Part shown: piece by piece, positions 40,101 through 49,500 of the stretch | Numbering within the stretch: position 1 is the stretch's first letter | Layout of the letters: every line of letters begins with the position of its first letter | Source of the DNA: Pythium myriotylum | Taxonomy: Eukaryota; Oomycota; Peronosporomycetes; Pythiales; Pythiaceae | Reading direction: 5' to 3' | NCBI GenBank assembly: GCA_023091665.1 | Contig: JALJCQ010000014.1 | Coordinates: 1,054,001 to 1,118,000 of the forward strand | DNA length: 64,000 nucleotides | Program-made: the position numbers and the translations under genes | Notes under the pieces: model-generated | Seen by the model: only the letters and a program-made list of their open reading frames with translations | What the model was told of the DNA's origin: nothing | Databases searched by the model: none

Positions 40101-42402
40101 CGTCGGCGTCGAAGTATTCGAGGAGCCGCTGAGTCTCTTCAGGCTGCAACACGATGCCGAGGTCCGCGAGCAGCCGCGAGAACTCGCGCTTATCCAGCTG
40201 AGCAAACTTTTCCATCTTCTCATCGTCCGTCATCTCGTCGGGGAGATCGTCGATGCCCTGAGCGAGCAGCTTCTTGTGCTTCTTGTCGCAGTGGGCTAAG
40301 AACGCCGCCTTGTAGTTGACGCCTTTGCGATGTAACAGCTTGAGGAACACGTCACGGATTGCCGACGACGTGCAGTGGACGTCGCACGCCACTGGCGCGA
40401 AGCTTTCCCACATCATGCGGCACTTGGCAACGCTCACAAAGCCATCACTCCACTTTACCCAGTCTTCCAGAAGCGTGCGATCTACAGCCTTGAGAGCCTT
40501 GCCGACTTCTTGCCACCGCACTCTTGCAGGCACTTGGTCGTCGTCACCATCGCCGTGGTTCTCGTAGTCTTCGTCGTCGCTGCCCTTGCCGTCGCCAGCG
40601 CCTCGTTCGGGCTTGGGGATGTGGCTCAGGTACTTGGCGGCTTTCTCCTTGAGCGCCTTATGGGCGACCCACGCAGTGTAGCTCTCCTTGCTCTGCTCAG
40701 TGCGCTGCTTCTCGGCCTCGCGCTTCTTCTTGAGCGCCGGATTGTTCTGTCTCTCGAAGTAGTATCGGTCTTTCGAGAAGGGGTTGTCACCGTCGTCGTC
40801 ACCGTTGGACTTGCCATCGAAGTTGGCCTTGAGCACGTGGCCTTTCTTGAGCAGCAGCTGCTTGCATTTTTCCAAGTCGCCGCCACGACCTTGGAAGCCT
40901 TCGTTCATCGCGTGCACGTACTTGAGTCCACTGCCCTTCATCATTTCGACGGTCGAGGACGGGAGCTTGTGCTTTTTCTGTCGCACAACGCCTTTCCCAC
41001 TCGAGAAGTCCATGCGCGGCGGCTTCCACGAACCTCCAGGCTTTACAACACTCTTGGTCGTCGCCGAGCTGTCCTTGTCATCCAGAGGCATGCGGATACG
41101 GAGTCGGTCCTTGCGTTTCACCCATGCATTGTGAGCCACTGCACCACCGTCAGCCTTTTCTTTGTGTTCCTCTTTCTTGGCCTCCTCAATGGCCTCAACG
41201 TCTTGCTCGACCCAGTTCATCATGCGCTTGACACCGAGTGTGTTGAGGATCGATAGCTCGTACTCCTCTGGTAAGCACTTTCGCTTGTCAGCTGGGATCT
41301 TGAGACAGGCATCCATCTTGGTCTGCAAATGCTCGACAACTTTGAGCTGCGCCTGCTTCCAGAACCGCTTGCACAACCCGAGGAAAAACGCGTTCTGCCG
41401 CTTTTGGTCGGCTGTGAGCGCGCGTCGTGCCGCGATCTTAGCGGTGTCTCCCTTCTGCGGCTTGGCAGCCTGGTGCCACTTGAGCGTCATGAAGTAGGTC
41501 TTGGTTTCCTCGTCAAACTCCATCATTTGCCGTGTGCCATTCGAGAACTTGGCGGCTTCATCCTCTCTTAGCGCTATGTGGGAGAAAGTGTGGTGCTTGG
41601 TGGTCCATTTCACCCATAAATCGCCGAGCGAGTGCACGGGACACGAGCACGGCCGCTGGATGCGCGTGCCGTCTTCGTTCGCGAGCACGCTGCATTGGCC
41701 CAGCACCGCTGTCGCCATACGAAGTACTCCAGTTGAGACTTTTGGTCCTCCAGGAACGAGCGGTTTGCCTTCACCCGCTGCCACGATCTTTTCGGCGAGT
41801 TCAAGGATCGGCTGCAGCGACTCGAGCTTGTATGGTGCCAGTGTGGTTGTCATCTTCTCAGTGATCTCGCCTGGCGAAGTTCCGATGCAGCGCTTGCACA
41901 GCGAACACTTCTTTGCCGGACACTGGCAACGCGTTCGTTGCTTGGTCACCGAGTGGGCCGGGTTGCGGCACACGCCAGCGCAGTCGCACTTGTCCGTCTT
42001 ACCAGTCTTGAGAAGAACATCGGTGGCCGCGAGGGACACTGCGACGTCAAGCCATTTGTCGTCATCGCTCGCTCGCTCCGTGTTGAGCTTGCCGAGAGCC
42101 TGAGCGACGCGCTCATACTTGTCCTTGCGCGCCACCCACACGCTGAACTCGAGTTTGTTGTCCTTACCGTCCGTAGTAGCTTTAGGTGTCTTGGACGATT
42201 TGTTCGTCGCTGATTTGCTTTTTGATTTTGCTCCGAGGTCTGCCAGGCTTTCTTCATTGCCAGTTGATTGACACGTGAGCGGTCCTTCGTCTTCGTCTTG
42301 GAAGGCGTTGTTCTCGTAAAGATCATCAATGTCATGGAGAGATGAGTGCGTCGGTGCACGTGTTCGTGCCGTCGCCTTCAAACCGCTCGTGCCAACAGCC
42401 AT
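37168..42402 (-). CDS. Large fibronectin III / EF-hand protein
   Basis: This is a single-exon protein of 1,744 residues. The N-terminal 500 residues are charged with Cys clusters (CDCAGVC, CQCPAKKCSLCKRC) that may bind metal. Near residue 765 is an EF-hand (DADGNQLVSMQEF). From about 920 several FN3 domains follow (TTILLRWQPPP ... LAPNTKYGFRVRALN). In the next two FN3 domains a pair of EF-hands is inserted between strand B (IQLGW at about 1029; IKLKW at about 1249) and the rest of the domain. The inserted loops are DTDGNGCISRDEF and ETDDNESISWDEF, then DVDKSEFIDLPEF and DANKDGKISFDEF. More FN3-like repeats follow to about 1550. No signal peptide or membrane span is seen. It may be a calcium-controlled cytoskeletal scaffold; no known name. 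Confidence 0.85.
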   Translation of the reverse strand: MAVGTSGLKATARTRAPTHSSLHDIDDLYENNAFQDEDEGPLTCQSTGNEESLADLGAKSKSKSATNKSSKTPKATTDGKDNKLEFSVWVARKDKYERVAQALGKLNTERASDDDKWLDVAVSLAATDVLLKTGKTDKCDCAGVCRNPAHSVTKQRTRCQCPAKKCSLCKRCIGTSPGEITEKMTTTLAPYKLESLQPILELAEKIVAAGEGKPLVPGGPKVSTGVLRMATAVLGQCSVLANEDGTRIQRPCSCPVHSLGDLWVKWTTKHHTFSHIALREDEAAKFSNGTRQMMEFDEETKTYFMTLKWHQAAKPQKGDTAKIAARRALTADQKRQNAFFLGLCKRFWKQAQLKVVEHLQTKMDACLKIPADKRKCLPEEYELSILNTLGVKRMMNWVEQDVEAIEEAKKEEHKEKADGGAVAHNAWVKRKDRLRIRMPLDDKDSSATTKSVVKPGGSWKPPRMDFSSGKGVVRQKKHKLPSSTVEMMKGSGLKYVHAMNEGFQGRGGDLEKCKQLLLKKGHVLKANFDGKSNGDDDGDNPFSKDRYYFERQNNPALKKKREAEKQRTEQSKESYTAWVAHKALKEKAAKYLSHIPKPERGAGDGKGSDDEDYENHGDGDDDQVPARVRWQEVGKALKAVDRTLLEDWVKWSDGFVSVAKCRMMWESFAPVACDVHCTSSAIRDVFLKLLHRKGVNYKAAFLAHCDKKHKKLLAQGIDDLPDEMTDDEKMEKFAQLDKREFSRLLADLGIVLQPEETQRLLEYFDADGNQLVSMQEFLDVVGEKRRAQCHGDTDQLLKQVCMWETVCHECGMLNAFQLVIGSTKPGDSRMRSELPGHTKRRELFGCSPECDMRELKKAAPKQCPFSTWSDDKATPSLKKLELWSAQRREQHVLQKLVTEGQPPDAPAFFRDEDEALDPTTTILLRWQPPPVRGNNGAAFYILETIGAEGTTSFRLNEYREVYRDPRDYKDNNGQPRYHHVVTGLAPNTKYGFRVRALNGFGAGPYAFSYFFTAPATPPAPTAYKVTANSIQLGWESSTYFRRQLKELRQVFEEADTDGNGCISRDEFMEEIERRKPKLLEFLQKTTVPTDASNVGGPVLSVFDAIETDDNESISWDEFMRFFHGFLDEKTDLESSVSSSKSSSKSATSRASKRPGGATDGTPRPIGSCRYILKQCTNEARGEYVEIYRGQKATFTVHGLASGSTYQFRVQALNDEGMASLHSDAVVVNTLLQTPSPPVLVESASTATCIKLKWPPASARACLSHEAMQSRSKLTTVRKGASNGDDVTRILKEWANETSVDDGSIDFRAKFDRYDVDKSEFIDLPEFKTLLEELGVAATPERMTAYMEEFDANKDGKISFDEFRQWWTKTDVQYVLKRSRGGAAEDQMSVVCYRGKDTSTLVGGLEPNTEYHFRVRTVSSHSSSQLSDAVVVCTPPQVPSCAGMISVGATSAWICWYPGIKGASRFAVECKFVETLPSSDASSRRATPTPPAGEWLRVYEGSDTLATLSELLPNTVYRLRVFALNRSGLLSDQSTVTQFCTLTREEEKKRGITNLRASNAADHFVVECSDEGDIVGGDTILFSERLVRSESGKVSGDSELARPVSIATDKLNTGSVYSTASYASQAGGEPIGERTVAARVVGVRPHEKHGNTISMVVVWSTVQLYDDPLGNHNRKTRVSSIAAKGASRSMTGSVHSTSHALALGAGYALSADLKIARRERALYRYDVFRREWQDERARDPRTWSK

Positions 42403-42677
42403 GGGGATATCACGTCGTTTGTTCCTCGTTCACCACCCACCTGCGATAATGACGCCCATCAGCACGCACAACATGCGAGAACACCGCTAAAAAGGGAAGT
42501 GGAGGTCTTCATGGGATGAAGCACACCGCACACCTACAAAATAGCTCTCACATCGTTTTCACACATTGCGGATATTGTGGAACAAGACATTCATAGACAT
42601 TCGATTATTGTCACCACTTACTTCCCTTTCGCCGACCACCGTAGCATTTCACATTGTCTCTTCTGGTACATACAAGT

Positions 42678-44578
42678 CTAAAAGTCGAAGGGATTCAGCG
42701 AAGCCATTGGAGCGTTCGCAGGCTTGGACGGCGGTGCTGGTGCCTGTGGCTGCGATGGAGGCGCCGGGAAGCCGAAATCAAACGGGTTGGGCTTCGCTGC
42801 TGCCGGTGCAGGCGCGGGGGAAGGCGTAGAGATCGTGGCCTTCGCAGAAAAGTCGTCGAAGAAATCAAACGGGTTCGCTGTGGACGCCGCTGGCTGGGTT
42901 GGTGCAGCTGGGAAACCCGGCATAACCGGAGCAGGTGCAGCAGGGAACGCTGGTGCAATCGGTGTAGGCGCAGGGGCGGCAGGTGCAGGTGCAGGCGTTG
43001 CCAGACCTAGGTTACAAGAAGAATTAGCAAAGAGGTCGTTTCGTCGACAACCGCGTCAACGCACCACCCCAGAGGTCATCGAACGGAGAGGCTTGAGGCT
43101 TCGGAGCAGCCGGAGCGGCCGCTGGAGCTGAAGCTGGAGGCGGGGCAAGCAGGCTGGCAGCTCCCCAGAGGTCTGCGATCGGTGCAGTCGCTGCAGGCTG
43201 TTGGGGTTGCGCCGGTGCAGCAGCAGCAGCTGGGACTTCTAATAGTAGCAAGAAATCCAGTCAGTCATGACAAGCTTGAAATGCGCGAAGTAGAATCCAT
43301 TTTCGTACCGTCCCACAAGTCGATGAGGCTTTTCTCCTGCTGCGGAGCCGGCGCGGGAGCCTTGGTCGATCTCTCTGCCGCAAAGCTCGCGAACGGATCT
43401 GCCTCGGTCTGGTTGTTGGTGGCAGCGGGCTTGCTATCACCGCCAACGCGGGCGCGAACGAAATCACCGAACCCATCATCGTCATCGTCGTCTTCCTGGT
43501 TGTTGCTCGCACTCGCCCAGCCGCCGAAGCCGTCATCCTTCTTGCCGTTGGTCAAGCCGTTGTGCTTGGCCTGGTTGTTGCCTGCTTTGGACGAGCGCTT
43601 GCCGTTCTTCAGGTCGTCGTACCGCGTCAGCGCCAAGTGCAGCGTGTCGTTGATCGAGAGATACTTGCCGAGGTCTTCGCTGTCACTGTCCGCGGCAGCC
43701 TGAATCACCTGCTGCAATCGCATCACGAGCTCGTGGGCCTGCGCCGCGAGCTCGACGATCACGCCCTTGTCGGCGGCCGACCCGTCGCTCGACTGCTCGG
43801 CTTCGTGGAGCATGTCCTCGAACATCTCCGACACGTTGGTCGCGACGTGGTAGACCTCCTTGGACGAGAGCTTGGCGAGGTTGGCGCTCGACTTGCTGGC
43901 GCTCGACGACGCGGCGACGGCCTCGCGCGCGCGGCGCTGGGCCGCCGGGCTGAGTCCGCCCGCGCCGTTGATCATCGGGGCCTTGGTCTTGTCGAACTTG
44001 GGGAACTTGACGCCCTTCTTGCGGAGCTTCTGGTAGGTGAAGATGATGTACGGGTACTCAAACTTCTGGTTCATGAAGGTCTCCCCCCATGCCTGGATGA
44101 GCTCGAGCACGCGGCCTTCGATCTCCATGCTGTCGCGTCCGCGCTTGCACGAGTGGACCTTGTAGAGTCCTTCCATCTCGGCCATGAAGGCCTCGCTGGC
44201 GATCTCTTTGTGCACGTACCGGTTGCAGTTGTTCATGAGCGCCTCGGTGAGCGAGAGCGCGAGCAGCACGACGCGCGGCGACGGGTCTCCGAGGCGCAGC
44301 CGCAGGAAGCGGACGGCCTCTTTGAGCACGTGCTTGTTGCTCGTGTTGCTGACCGTGTCGACGACCTTCATGATGCGGCCCCAGTGCTCCGTCTTGTCGA
44401 ACTCGCTCGTGGCCGTGGCGATGAGCTCGGTCACGGCCTTGATGCGGTCCTGCTCGCTCTGCGTGTAGAGCACTTGGACCGACTTTTGCTGCACGAACTG
44501 CCCGAGCTGCGACGTCAGCGCGCGCTTGGACGGCATCTTCTTGCGCCACTCGGCCATCTTGTGCTCCATGGCGTCCAT
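42678..44578 (-). CDS. VHS-GAT trafficking adaptor (TOM1-like)
   Basis: Exons are 43309-44578, 43065-43238 and 42678-43006, giving 590 codons. The start MDAMEHKMAEWRKK was chosen because the VHS domain begins soon after. Residues about 15-160 are VHS (LRLGDPSPRVVLLALSLTEA, EGRVLELIQAWGETF). Residues about 225-330 fit a helical GAT domain. The tail carries a clathrin-box-like SLIDLWD, a DPFASF segment, three NPF motifs (ANPFDF, PNPFDF and a C-terminal NPFDF) and Pro/Ala-rich linkers. Such proteins bind ubiquitinated cargo on endosomes and recruit clathrin and EH-domain proteins. The donor of the second intron could shift by three bases (DLWG or DLWGG). Confidence 0.87.
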
Positions 44579-45018
44579 GGCGGCGAGAAGGAGGGAGGGA
44601 GAGAGAAGGGGCGAGGCGGCGGCCGCGAGGGAAAGCCCACAGTGGAGAGGGCGGAGAGCGAGGAAGCGAGCGGCGGCGCTCGAGGTGTGACGTGTCGGAT
44701 TGCCGCGGTAGAGTCTCGGGGCAAAAGCCCAGGAGGTCAATAGTCAGTTGCCCCGGGCTCGCGGGTTCGGACCCGCGGGTCTGTTTTGAACGGGTCGGGT
44801 CGGAGGAGAAAAGCGTCGTTTTTGTATACAGATGGGTCCAAAATGGGTTTATCGAGGACGACGGCGGTTGGGTTCGTTGGCAAACCCGAGTGGTACGCGA
44901 CAGCAAGAGGGGTCAACCGGACTGATTTAGTGTGGACCACAAGAGGGGTTATTTTTCCTATGAGATCCGATACTGTATTCAAGAGGTGTAGCCATCTCAG
45001 GCCTGATAATGGAGCCAC
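44579..45018 (-). other. Spacer between Tubby and VHS-GAT genes
   Basis: There are 440 bases with no supported gene. It contains the leader of the VHS-GAT gene and a GC-rich stretch, cgggttcggacccgcgggtc (44761-44780), with a short inverted repeat. That stretch superficially resembles a tRNA T-arm, but no cloverleaf fits. Confidence 0.35.
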
Positions 45019-46422
45019 TCACGAGCTCAGCTTCTTGAGAAGGCTCGAGACGGTCTCGAAGGCCTTGCCGTCGGCGACTTTGGAGTCGAGCGTCGCGAGG
45101 CAGACGGCGAAGGCCTGCACGGGGCTCAGCGGGTGCTTGAGGTCCAGCGTGAACGTGTCCTTGTGGCACTTGCACTGCTGGAACGGGCCGGGAGGTTGGC
45201 ACGACACGCGGCCGAACTGGAGGATCGTGTCGTCGCCGTGGATCTACCCAAAGCAACCATCAGTTAAATTAGCTCCTTTGATTGTACTGTCCAAGTAATG
45301 GTGGGCGTACATCGCACTGCATCTGGAAATTCTTGACCGAGGGCATCGTGACGCGCCCTTGGAAGTCGAGCACGTGGCCGCCCGACTTCACGTCATACAA
45401 CGGACGCTTGTTGCGCAGAAGCAGTGCCGAGCTGTCGAACTTCGATAGGATCGCCTTGCGCGTCGCATCGTCGTTATCGATGCCGGTGTCTTTCCAGTGT
45501 GCTGATACTCCGCTGTCTCTCACTGTCGGGATGCGGACATTCATGCGACCAGGTCCCATCTCATCATACGCAAACTCGACGACTCCGAGGATGTCACGGA
45601 TGCTCGCGTCAAGAGCCGTCTTACTCGGACTGAGACCATGGTCAAAGATAATATACTCGGACCCAGACCAGTTTGCTCGCAATTTGGCGACGTTGAGTGC
45701 TGACCGACGGTCGGTCGGCGTTTGGCTAAGAGTCAAAAGGTAGTTCGAGGTCTTGCTAGAGGTTCGCTTTTGGGCGCACAGCAAAAACTGCTTCCCATCT
45801 TCCATGAAGAGTCGATAGACTGGGTTCAAGCGGTGTATCCCGTGGCGGTCGCGCTGAACGTAGCACTAGCACACAAAGCATACATCAATTGACTGGCATA
45901 AGCCTTTAAACTCCAAACGACGGAACTCACCCTGATAGTTGGTGTTCCGTGCCTCGGCGCGTGCGTCACGAATGCTCGAAGCGCATTGACATCCAGTCCC
46001 CGTTCTGCCACCGTTGATAGTGTAGGCTTCTGACAATGCCCATCGAATCCGTCTGTGTCGTGATGGCGTACCCTCGTTTCTTTCTCTTCATCGGACTCAT
46101 CTTCCTCCGAGGTATCTTTCACATCGTGCTGACTTCTGCTGCCTCTCCGACTAGAGGATTTGCGAGGAGCAGGTGGAAAGGATGAGCTCCGAGACGCAGC
46201 TTCCTCACCGGTTTTTTCCTCTTGGGCACGACTCGTGAATTTGGCTGTGGCAACAGGCTCCTTCACTGTCGCCTTTGCTTCTGCTCTTCCCGGCGTGAAC
46301 ATTGCTGCTGCAGTTGTCCGCAAGTGGCTGTTGCCATCAATACTATAGCCGTCATCATCGTCCATCCCGATCTCTGCTAGCATCCGATCATAAGCAGAAG
46401 GTGTCTGCCTTCCGCCGGTCAT
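45019..46422 (-). CDS. Tubby-domain protein
   Basis: Exons are 45931-46422, 45311-45865 and 45019-45243; introns are 65 and 67 bases, total 423 codons. The N-terminal 160 residues are disordered, Ser/Arg/Glu-rich. The Tubby barrel follows: CYVQRDRHGIHRLNPVYRLF (built across the first splice), FLLCAQKRTSSKTSNYLLTL, AKLRANWSGSEYIIFDHG with the phosphoinositide-binding region, and FQGRVTMPSVKNFQM. It ends FTLDLKHPLSPVQAFAVCLA, close to the usual C-terminus. No F-box is seen, unlike plant TULPs. Tubby proteins bind PI(4,5)P2 at membranes and, in animals, deliver cargo to cilia; oomycetes have flagellate zoospores, so a flagellar role is possible but inferred. Confidence 0.9.
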
Positions 46423-46554
46423 TTTTCGTCGACCAGAGTGGAATCCTCGTTGTTCCAGTGAATCAACGACTTCGTGGTGGCGACTGGATACTAAAAAAAG
46501 CCGTCATAGCCACTTCTCATAACGAACCAACGCGACCCAGAGAACTGCAATAGT
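46423..46554 (-). other. Short spacer between CD36-like and Tubby genes
   Basis: There are 132 bases without a gene. This must hold the end of the giant CD36-like transcript and the promoter of the Tubby gene. No distinctive element is seen. Confidence 0.3.
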
Positions 46555-49500
46555 TCAAACTTGTTGGATGTCTGGAGTATCTTCTCGGTCTTCTGTAATT
46601 GTTGGAATCCGGGACGCCGTTCGCTTCCTTGCACGGGGAGACGTGTGGACGGAGATCAGGCTGGATTCTTCAAATGAGACTCCGGAAGTCTCGTCGACTT
46701 GCCTCGCAAGAAGTTGCGAGTCACTTGTTGATGTCAGTTCGGTTACGATGCTGGGGGCGCGAGGCTCGATCTTAGAAGGGGAAGTCTCAGCGAGTCGCGA
46801 TGGCATCACACTTTGCATCTTCCGCAACCTCATCATTCTGGCTCGTTTAATGTAGACCACGCCCACCACCATACCGACAACAATATAAACAGTTCCACCA
46901 ATGATACCCCACCATGCAAGTTTCTCAGCAGCAAATGGACCAGAGTTGGCCGTCTTTGATAAGAATTGAAGTGCGCTTGAAGAAGACACGCTGTATTGCT
47001 CACGTGCCCACAACACAGGCAGCCACGTCGCGGAAATCTCGCGATGCCAGAGGTCATTTTTGGTGTCAGGTGGACTGATTCGCGACGTGAGCTGCCACGA
47101 CATCCTTCGATGATACACAACTCCCGTGACAGGGTCGATGTCGACAGCGGTCTCCCGACTGGGTTCGAATTTGTCATCTGGTGGCGTAGCGGGAGCAGAA
47201 AACAGCACCATAGGAAGGTCTTGAAACAGCGAGCTCATGTTAATGCTAACCGTCGGAGCGTTGGGGTCATTCACTGCCGTAGTGTCTAAGCCGGATGGAA
47301 GACCCGTTGGCTCCTGCCAGTTTTCCACTGTATATCGCATGAGTGGGACGCCGAACCTTGTCACATTCTTCGAAAACGTTAGCTGCACGATTCTTCGAAA
47401 GTATGCCCAGTAAAACCGCAGCTTCGTGGGGGGAAACTTGCCAATGTTACGTCCAGCAAGTATTGCTGTCACAAACTGTGAGCCGTCCGTGAAGTGACCG
47501 ACACTGAGCGGCGTGGAAACACCTTGAACGATCATTGTTGACGATCCATTAAGTAAAGTGATCTCACCAAGCACTCGCTCTCGATTCTGTGAAACCAGTG
47601 TCTGCTCGTTGCGGGTAGGCACTAGATATGTTGTGGTGATAGGATTTTGGGTGTCCACGACGTCTGTTTGCCACAACGACAACCTCAGATCCCTCGCGGT
47701 CAGAGGGTAGGAAACTTGCTGGATTGCTATGTATCCGCCAAGAGGGTATTCACCCCACGACCCCAGAGTAGAGGGTGGCTGCGTGAGCTCGCTAGCGTTG
47801 AGCGAGCGAGGAGAAAGCTGTAAAACTGCACCCTCGTACACAAATTTTGTCGCGACATATTTTAAATATGCTTGAAAATCCTTGACTCGTTCAGGAGATG
47901 ATATGTCAAATCCCATCGAAGAGAAAATGGGGAGATCAAGCAGAAACCCATCGGCAGTCACCTTGCAAGCATCTTTCGTGGTAGCAGCGGGTAGTGAGTA
48001 CGCTATGGCGAGGTTCCCAAGCGCTGCGATGCAGTCTTCTTTCTTCGTTATTGGCTGGGCTAAAAGCACATCAATTAACAACGCAGCTCGCTTGATAGAT
48101 ACGCTACTGTTAGGAAAACCCCACTCGTCTGGATCGCTGAGCGTAGTAAGGATAGCCTTCGCTGCAGCAAAAGATACGTTGTATGTTCCGCCAACCGAGC
48201 ATTTGGTGACTGCATCGTACGCGTAAACGCGGTCGTATTGATTCCAAGAACAAAAGGCTCCGAATTCAGCAAAGCCTGCGACTCCTTCGGCTTGTTGCAG
48301 CTCCACAGCTCGTCGTCTGACCTCGAAGACTAGTCGAGACCGTGTCAAGCGCTCCGACACGGCACCGTCGTGCTCTCTGTAATCATTTGGATCAGGCCCA
48401 TAACTTGGGAGGCTAAAGCTCATTCTTGAGAATGAAGCGCCAATGAATTGAGCAGCCGCGAAGTCACCGTAGTTGAGTGAGCTTATTTTGGCTTGGAGTG
48501 TGTGATCAGCATCTGCAGCGCGTTGAAGAATGAAATCCAGTAACAGTTTGTGGTCAAGCCAATAGAGTAACCATGGGGTAAAGATGGTCAGTACAGCTTG
48601 ACTAGCACTGCTATCATCTTGGTCAAGTTCTGGATCCAAGTCAAGCGCACGGTCCAAGATTTCACTTCCGAGCTGGTGTATTACCGCAGAAACAAAGTCT
48701 CGTTGCACTTCGCTTTGAGAAGCCGCGATGCATTTGAAGGCGGAGACACTGCTGGAAGTGCAGTTGGATAGTACTGCTTTCCACTTTGGGAACCCGTTTG
48801 TGAGATTTCGAAACCCCGTGGACTCGTTGAAGTCAAGAGTAATCTCGGCAACCCTTGCATGAAACCTCAGAGTTGACTCCGAACGAGAGGTGAGTGGAAC
48901 TCCACTATCAATAGGAAAGTTGACAACAAGTGTGCTTGGATTTTTGAAATACTTCAGGGGAGATGCTGTGGAGTTGGCCGACTGATACCACAGACTTTCA
49001 ACGAACTGGCGTGTTACGGGGTGGTTTTCCCATGACAGGATCCAGTTGGCAACTGCATCAATGTTGCACATTGTTGACGCCGAAGGGAGAGCAGCGATGA
49101 CGGTTTTGATATCTCCATCCGAGTCGGAGAGATATTTCACAAGAGGACCAGATGTACGAGGTTTGGAATGAGCATACTCGACCCACTTCTTCTGTCCGTC
49201 TGGGTGAAGGAACGAACTCGGGCTCAACCTTTTCCATAAAGCTATGCCTAGATCAAGAGAGAGTTCACAGCTCGAAGGCGCCGAGTTGATTGGGTTCACG
49301 ACGAGATCATCTGCTGTTGCTCTCCTTTTCACTGGTCCGTTACTGGTGGAAAAAACTCGGGCAACTCCAAAACCTATCCAGAGTGGATCGACTAAGGCGA
49401 ATGGATCGGTCGTGGATTGCCATCGTTGCACTTGGAGAGCCTCGAAGAATGCAGAGTTGTGTGGGAGAGACCTCCACCACACCGCTATCCCAATTGTTTG

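Noticed and set aside
43562..44743. A 393-codon plus-strand frame opposite the VHS-GAT gene
   Set aside because: Antisense of a clear VHS-GAT coding region; composition is typical of a shadow frame.
44755..44790. tRNA-like T-arm sequence in the GC-rich spacer
   Set aside because: No matching D-arm, anticodon arm or acceptor stem around it.
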